Below, piece by piece: positions 16,264 through 19,197 of a stretch of 19,197 nucleotides of DNA. The notes below the pieces were generated by a model, which did not search any database, was not told the origin of the DNA, and saw nothing but the letters and a program-made list of their open reading frames with translations. The DNA is from Oscillospiraceae bacterium (GTDB lineage Bacteria > Bacillota_A > Clostridia > Oscillospirales > Oscillospiraceae): contig JAFYLN010000069.1 of assembly GCA_017537045.1 (NCBI GenBank), positions 1-19,197 of the forward strand. The letters are read 5' to 3'. Position 1 is the first letter of the stretch. Each line of letters starts with the position of its first letter. Both the position numbers and the translations under genes were made by a program.

Positions 16264-16631
16264 AATACTACATGTTTTTGATAATAGCTAGTCACGAAAT
16301 CTACCAAATGTATTTTGTCTATAAGAGGCTAAAACTGCCCTAAAATTCAAAAGGCGCCAGATTAATCGTTGTGGCACTAAGCAAATCCTGATTTTGGGCG
16401 CCAAGGGGTCAAAACAGAGTGCAAAAAGGCGCCAAAATTTTGCGAAGAGTGCAATTCCGAAAAAGTTTTGGGAGGCTAAGAGAAATCCCGCCCGGCATTG
16501 CCGGACGGTGGGCTTGAGGTGGTGCAAAAGGCACCACCTCTTATTCCTGCAATCTTTTCGCAACAGCTGGTAAGCCCCAGAATCAATCTCCTCTGGTGAA
16601 AATATCAGGTCGATTCCAGTCCTTCGATGAT
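16264..16631. other. Intergenic region between excisionase and integrase, with hairpins and GGCGCCA repeats
   Basis: About 370 bases without a supported gene. It holds GGCGCCA three times (16353, 16397, 16428), two copies of AGAGTGCAA, an imperfect hairpin CCGGC-ATT-GCCGG extended outward (16488-16508), and a perfect 10-bp hairpin GAGGTGGTGC/GCACCACCTC (16516-16525 with 16531-16540). Neither hairpin has a T-run on either strand. The region probably regulates integrase expression; no clear promoter could be fixed. Confidence 0.5.
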
Positions 16632-16841
16632 TTAAGCAGCGGCTTCTGTCTGCTCGTCGATCCATGCGAGAAACTTATCTCTGGGCACCAGAATGCGAGT
16701 GCCAATCTTCATATGAGGGAATCCCTTGGATCGAACTAACTCGTAGGCTGCGGCTCTGGAGATTCCCAAGACTTCACTTACTTCTGGTGCGGTCAAGGTC
16801 AGCGGCAGATCCTGGTAGCTTTTGTATTTGCTCTCTCTCAA
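16632..16841 (-). CDS. Excisionase-family DNA-binding protein
   Basis: A 69-aa protein with the helix-turn-helix pattern of the excisionase/MerR-like HTH_17 family: LTAPEVSEVLGISRAAAYELVRSKGFPHMKIGTR followed by ILVPRDKFLAWI. Such proteins bind and bend the att arms to favour excision. The start is TTG 16841, chosen for AAAGGAG 7 bases upstream; no ATG is available at the N-terminus. It stands about 395 bases before the integrase on the same strand, a common xis-int order, but with an unusually long gap that holds hairpins and repeats. Confidence 0.9.
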   Translation of the reverse strand: MRESKYKSYQDLPLTLTAPEVSEVLGISRAAAYELVRSKGFPHMKIGTRILVPRDKFLAWIDEQTEAAA

Positions 16842-17037
16842 ATCAATTCTCCTTTCTTAATAGATTTTGAGGCCGGTTCAAGCCAAACCTGTGGCGGACA
16901 CGGGGTGAATGTGACGATGGAGGGATTACTGCTTTGTTCAAAAGAAAAGGGCACACATCGGCAACAGCTGGCTTACCTTTCTCACCATACTATTAGGACA
17001 AAACTCGCAAAAAACGGCACGGTGAATTTTGGCGCAG

Positions 17038-17283
17038 ATGAAAAATCAGCATCATGCCCAAATTGCAAACACAGATTATAGTAAAAACACCGCGCCGAAT
17101 AGCAATTCGACACGGTATTTCGCTTTGGTTGTTGCGCTGATTACTGAGTTCGCAACTTCGCACGCATTTTTTGGCATCTGGGATTTACGAACTGAGGAAC
17201 CGAAAAATGCGAGCTTATCTTTGATTATGGCAGTATCATTTTTGACATTAATGACAGTTGCAATTTTGAGGAAGCCAAGTTAA
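17038..17283 (+). CDS. Small predicted membrane protein (81 aa)
   Basis: Not recognised. Two hydrophobic segments are clear: about residues 28-50 (RYFALVVALITEFATSHAFF) and about 61-79 (SLSLIMAVSFLTLMTVAIL), joined by a short charged loop. The N-terminus is polar. No good ribosome binding site precedes ATG 17038; TTG 17029 with GGTG 4 bases upstream is the alternative. Its stop codon lies inside an inverted repeat that also covers the ribosome binding site of the next gene. Composition is AT-rich like the element. It could be a decayed or spurious frame. Confidence 0.4.
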   Translation: MKNQHHAQIANTDYSKNTAPNSNSTRYFALVVALITEFATSHAFFGIWDLRTEEPKNASLSLIMAVSFLTLMTVAILRKPS

Positions 17284-17313
17284 CATACCCAAAATTTCAA
17301 AGGAGGTATGTTA
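17281..17313 (+). promoter_or_regulatory. Inverted repeat enclosing a ribosome binding site
   Basis: TAACATACC (17281-17289) pairs perfectly with GGTATGTTA (17305-17313). The loop and the base of the right arm hold AGGAGG (17301-17306), and the next ATG is at 17316. Folding in RNA would partly hide the ribosome site, suggesting translational control (inference). Without a T-run it is not a terminator. Confidence 0.55.
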
Positions 17314-17315
17314 AT

Positions 17316-17621
17316 ATGAATCCCTATTTTGAGAAACTGAAAGCGCAAATCAATGTGAATCCGCCTAATTTTGGAGACGGTGAATCTGTTCTGACCATGA
17401 TATACGAGTGCTACAACGAAAACAATCCATATGACAATGAGCAGATCCGCGCAGACTTCCATGAACTCTATCAGCAGATGAATGGTATGCCACTCCGGGA
17501 GATAGATCAGATTATCTATCCGGTTTGCAGACTTTGCCGGGATCATGAGAGGGCGGGATTCGTTGAAGGAATTCGCCTGGGTGTTCTCTTGGCGCAGGAA
17601 CTCAGTGAGGTGGAGCTATGA
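17316..17621 (+). CDS. Small 101-aa protein, first of a paralogous pair
   Basis: Function unknown. AGGAGG 9 bases upstream supports the ATG. The sequence is acidic and predicted helical, with VCRLCRDHERAGFVEGIRLGVLLAQEL at the C-terminus (about 70-96). It aligns with the next protein along its whole length (F/I..KL/RL, GDGESVLTMIYECY versus GCETVLEQLYQAY, CRLC..(H/Y)ER..F..G). The F..G..LG..L..EL ending resembles small DUF6809-type proteins common on Firmicute mobile elements, a family link made from memory only. The stop overlaps the next start (ATGA). A hairpin may control its translation. Confidence 0.75.
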   Translation: MNPYFEKLKAQINVNPPNFGDGESVLTMIYECYNENNPYDNEQIRADFHELYQQMNGMPLREIDQIIYPVCRLCRDHERAGFVEGIRLGVLLAQELSEVEL

Positions 17622-17917
17622 GCGAGATTGCCAATCGGCTGAACACATACATCCAAAGTCATCCTTTTGATTCTGGAGACAGCGGTTGTGAAACAGTTCT
17701 GGAACAGTTGTATCAGGCCTACGCGGAATCCCATGAGAGTGATCCAGTAGAGATTGGTGAGGGCTTTAAGGAATTGGATGATTTCCTTTGTTCCTTGCCG
17801 TTGGATGACAACAATGCCGTATTCACTCTCTGTTGTCGACTGTGCAGCGCCTATGAACGAAAAGCTTTTCTGGATGGGCTACAATACGGTGCGTATTTGA
17901 TAAATGAATTGAAATAA
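17618..17917 (+). CDS. Small 99-aa protein, second of a paralogous pair
   Basis: Function unknown. It overlaps the previous gene by 4 bases and is homologous to it: conserved ETVL..LY.AY (about 25-35), LCCRLCSAYERKAFLDGLQYGAYLINEL at the C-terminus. It has no membrane segment. Conserved CRLC in both copies is notable but other zinc ligands are not evident. Tandem duplication followed by divergence is the simplest origin. It is followed by a plausible terminator. Confidence 0.75.
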   Translation: MSEIANRLNTYIQSHPFDSGDSGCETVLEQLYQAYAESHESDPVEIGEGFKELDDFLCSLPLDDNNAVFTLCCRLCSAYERKAFLDGLQYGAYLINELK

Positions 17918-17923
17918 GATAGT

Positions 17924-17967
17924 TGCCGCCGGGTGTTATCTGTTGATGCCATCTGGCGGCACTTTTT
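17924..17967 (+). terminator. Probable terminator after the small paralogous pair
   Basis: TGCCGCC (17924-17930) pairs with GGCGGCA (17955-17961), with a 24-base loop, then C and five T's. The loop is long, so confidence is moderate. Confidence 0.6.
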
Positions 17968-17981
17968 CGGTGAGAAAAGAC

Positions 17982-18009
17982 TTGTAATTTCTGAAAGCTA
18001 TGCTACAAT
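17982..18009 (+). promoter_or_regulatory. Orphan promoter facing the right end of the element
   Basis: TTGTAA (17982-17987), a 16-bp spacer and an extended -10 TGCTACAAT (18001-18009). No supported gene follows; transcription would cross the arm repeats and the attR half-tRNA. Confidence 0.5.
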
Positions 18010-18424
18010 CACGACACCTTGGGGTGGGATCTGTGTTCTCTCCGGGTGAGGGAAAATAATCTGACCCATGTTTTTGACCCATGTTGGAACTGGGGCAGGA
18101 GATTACCGGCAGAGGAAGAAAAACTCCCGGCACAGGCGGATGGCTCGAAAACAGGGCGTAAAAACCTCTTGAAAACCTGGTCAGCGCAACCCACGGAAAA
18201 GTGAATCCAAAGTGGTCTTGAATGTGTCATAAGCCCAAATTCGGCGGTGAAAGCTGTCTTATTGGCTGACCCATAGCAAGGCCACTTTTTTAACCCATGT
18301 TTTGACCCATACGGGATCATCACGCAGTGGACGGGGCAGATTTCAGCGGATTGCGGTCGGTGGCAAACGCCGCCGAAAGGCTCTAAAATGCTGATTATTT
18401 GCGTAGGAAGTTATGTAAACCGCA
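18010..18424. other. Non-coding right end of the element (attachment region)
   Basis: About 400 bases without a supported gene between the small-protein pair and attR. Five TGACCCAT-type repeats lie here. Frames through it are short and have no ribosome binding sites. It most likely serves integration and excision (attP right arm). Confidence 0.6.
18062..18310 (+). repeat. Right cluster of TGACCCAT repeats (putative integrase arm sites)
   Basis: Copies at 18062-18069, 18075-18082, 18267-18274, 18291-18298 (TAACCCAT, one mismatch) and 18303-18310, all in one orientation. Two pairs have spacings of 13 and 12, like the left pair at 7026/7038. Presence near both element ends and nowhere obvious in the genes supports recognition by integrase or excisionase. 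Confidence 0.68.
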
Positions 18425-18473
18425 GCTCATAACCCGGAGGTCGTAGGTTCGAGTCCTGCCTCCGCAACCATAA
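18425..18473 (+). repeat. attR: right 49-bp direct repeat, 3' remnant of tRNA-fMet
   Basis: Exact copy of 6883-6931. It lacks the 5' half of the tRNA (acceptor 5' strand, D arm, 5' anticodon stem), so it is not a working tRNA. It is the original 3' end of the host gene, pushed away by integration, and is still followed by the native terminator. Confidence 0.93.
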
Positions 18474-18475
18474 CT

Positions 18476-18518
18476 GGACGAAACTATGATAGAATGTCGT
18501 GGTTTCGTCCGTTTTTTT
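18476..18518 (+). terminator. Displaced native terminator of tRNA-fMet
   Basis: GGACGAAAC (18476-18484) pairs with GTTTCGTCC (18502-18510), then G and seven T's. It stands 5 bases after the CCA of the half-tRNA, the same distance as the element-supplied terminator has from the rebuilt gene. Confidence 0.85.
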
Positions 18519-18552
18519 ATCTCTAGGGGCAGGACAAACCGAAAATGCAGAA

Positions 18553-18605
18553 AATCGCCACCCTGGGAGAGAGTATCCCCGTGGTGGCGATTATTTTTAT
18601 TTTTC
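18553..18605 (+). terminator. Second hairpin with T-rich tail in the host spacer
   Basis: AATCGCCACC (18553-18562) pairs perfectly with GGTGGCGATT (18583-18592), followed by ATTTTTATTTTT. It may be a back-up terminator for the tRNA transcript. The rest of the spacer 18606-18792 shows no supported gene. Confidence 0.6.
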
Positions 18606-18792
18606 CTCCGGATTGGGAGCAATAAATCGTGCAACGAGAAATTATTATTTCAGCGAACAGCAAATAATTTCACGAGATGGACTATCCAGGGTGCAGAACG
18701 TGCATGATCTATAAGAGAAATTTGCTCATGTTTTTTGGATGCCGAATTATCACAAAACACGGCCGCCCTCTGTGGAAATGGCTGTGATTGTT

Positions 18793-19197
18793 TTATAAAA
18801 ATTTTTCCAGGCGGTAGCACCGATCGGGATATAGGTCTTTGATGCCACCTTTGTAAGCATAGCCGAATTTGAGGTAAAAGTCCCGACCAGTGATGGAGGC
18901 CGGAAGATCGATCCGTTTTGATCGCAGGGCATATTCGTCCGCTTCCAGTGTTTCTATGATCTTGCGTCCGATACCTCTGCCCTGATACTCCGGCAAAACA
19001 AAAATCGTCAGCAGAAAGCATTCATCCAGTCGGCCCTCATAGGGCGCGACTCCGCCGCAGGCAACGATCTGATTGCCGTCGCAGAATACATAAAAATGGG
19101 ACCATCCCGCTCGCACAAGCACCTTTTCCGGAGTGAATAGGGTGCAGTGGTTCTCAATATATTCCGCCCCGTAATCCCGGATATTGGTGGTTCGCAG
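18793..19197 (-). CDS. GNAT-family N-acetyltransferase (5' end outside window)
   Basis: The frame stays open to the window end, so the start lies beyond 19197; a GTG at 19122 is internal. The visible 134 residues contain the acetyl-CoA binding motif A of GNAT enzymes, LTIFVLPEYQGRGIGRKIIETLE, with the Q/RxxGxG/A loop as QGRGIG, preceded by a VACGGVAPYEGR strand region and followed by the C-terminal DFYLKFGYAYKGGIKDLYPDRCYRLEKFL typical of the family. The acceptor is unknown. Composition matches the host side rather than the element. It is not part of the insertion. Confidence 0.9.
   Translation of the reverse strand: MRTTNIRDYGAEYIENHCTLFTPEKVLVRAGWSHFYVFCDGNQIVACGGVAPYEGRLDECFLLTIFVLPEYQGRGIGRKIIETLEADEYALRSKRIDLPASITGRDFYLKFGYAYKGGIKDLYPDRCYRLEKFL

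Larger units (their letters stand above)
6883..18424. mobile_element. Integrative element in tRNA-fMet carrying a defence island
   Basis: An 11,542-bp element (one repeat copy plus interior) is bounded by a perfect 49-bp repeat of the 3' part of tRNA-fMet. It encodes a tyrosine integrase and excisionase near the right side, has repeated putative integrase arm sites at both ends, and is visibly AT-richer than the flanking host genes. Cargo is a SDH-family protease pair and a LlaJI-like restriction-modification operon with three m5C methyltransferases. No relaxase, coupling protein, replication initiator, capsid or terminase gene is seen, so it either moves with help from another element or is spread by generalised means. 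Confidence 0.92.

Noticed and set aside
16288..16665. Minus-strand 125-aa frame between excisionase and integrase
   Set aside because: Starts in another frame inside the excisionase gene, lacks a ribosome site and runs through hairpins and repeats.
16917..17081. Plus-strand 54-codon frame ending in CPNCKHRL, with GGGGTG upstream
   Set aside because: Short, overlaps the membrane-protein frame, and has only a single CxxC pair; could be a gene remnant but support is too thin.
18019..18204. Plus-strand 61-aa frame after the orphan promoter
   Set aside because: TTG start without a ribosome site; the frame runs over the arm repeats, which explain its sequence.
18395..18634. Minus-strand frame of 79 aa across attR
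   Set aside because: Same false tRNA-derived signature, from the half-tRNA copy, plus translation of terminator hairpins.

Overview
The window looks like a chromosomal piece of a GC-rich gut-type Clostridia/Oscillospiraceae-like Firmicute (inferred from codon use, strong AGGAGG-type ribosome binding sites and gene content, with no database check). A clearly AT-richer integrative element sits inside it.

Layout. (1) Positions 1-6852 are host backbone: the 3' end of argS on the plus strand with a strong terminator, then a minus-strand operon of an M3-family oligopeptidase, sbcD and sbcC. The genes are almost gapless; sbcD and sbcC overlap by 4 bases. (2) At 6853-6928 lies an initiator tRNA-fMet gene with its own promoter. 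(3) From 6883 to 18424 an element of 11,542 bp is inserted in this tRNA. Its borders are a perfect 49-bp direct repeat (6883-6931 and 18425-18473) running from the anticodon stem to just past CCA. (4) After the right repeat come the displaced original tRNA terminator and a partial host GNAT acetyltransferase gene that runs off the window end.

The element carries, from left to right: a Clp-fold SDH-family serine protease-like gene with a 68-aa partner; an operon of six genes (85-aa protein, two tandem paralogous m5C methyltransferases, a McrB-like GTPase, a McrC-like nuclease, and a third, Dcm-type m5C methyltransferase); a tyrosine integrase and an excisionase on the minus strand; a small membrane protein; and two overlapping paralogous small proteins. 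No transfer, replication, capsid or packaging gene is visible, so it looks like a compact defence island that moves by integration and excision.

The most interesting part is the operon at 8349-15095. Its order of two m5C methyltransferases, McrB-like and McrC-like subunits matches the LlaJI-type restriction-modification systems of lactococci, which recognise GACGC. Its promoter holds a perfect 22-bp palindrome with one GCGTC and one GACGC, and the GACGC overlaps the -35 hexamer. The sequence therefore suggests an epigenetic switch in which the system's own methyltransferases read and write their operator. The third methyltransferase and the 85-aa first protein are extra to the LlaJI layout as I remember it.

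The element ends also carry seven copies of an 8-bp direct repeat (TGACCCAT, one with a single mismatch), two on the left and five on the right. These are the expected shape of arm-type sites for the integrase's N-terminal DNA-binding domain.
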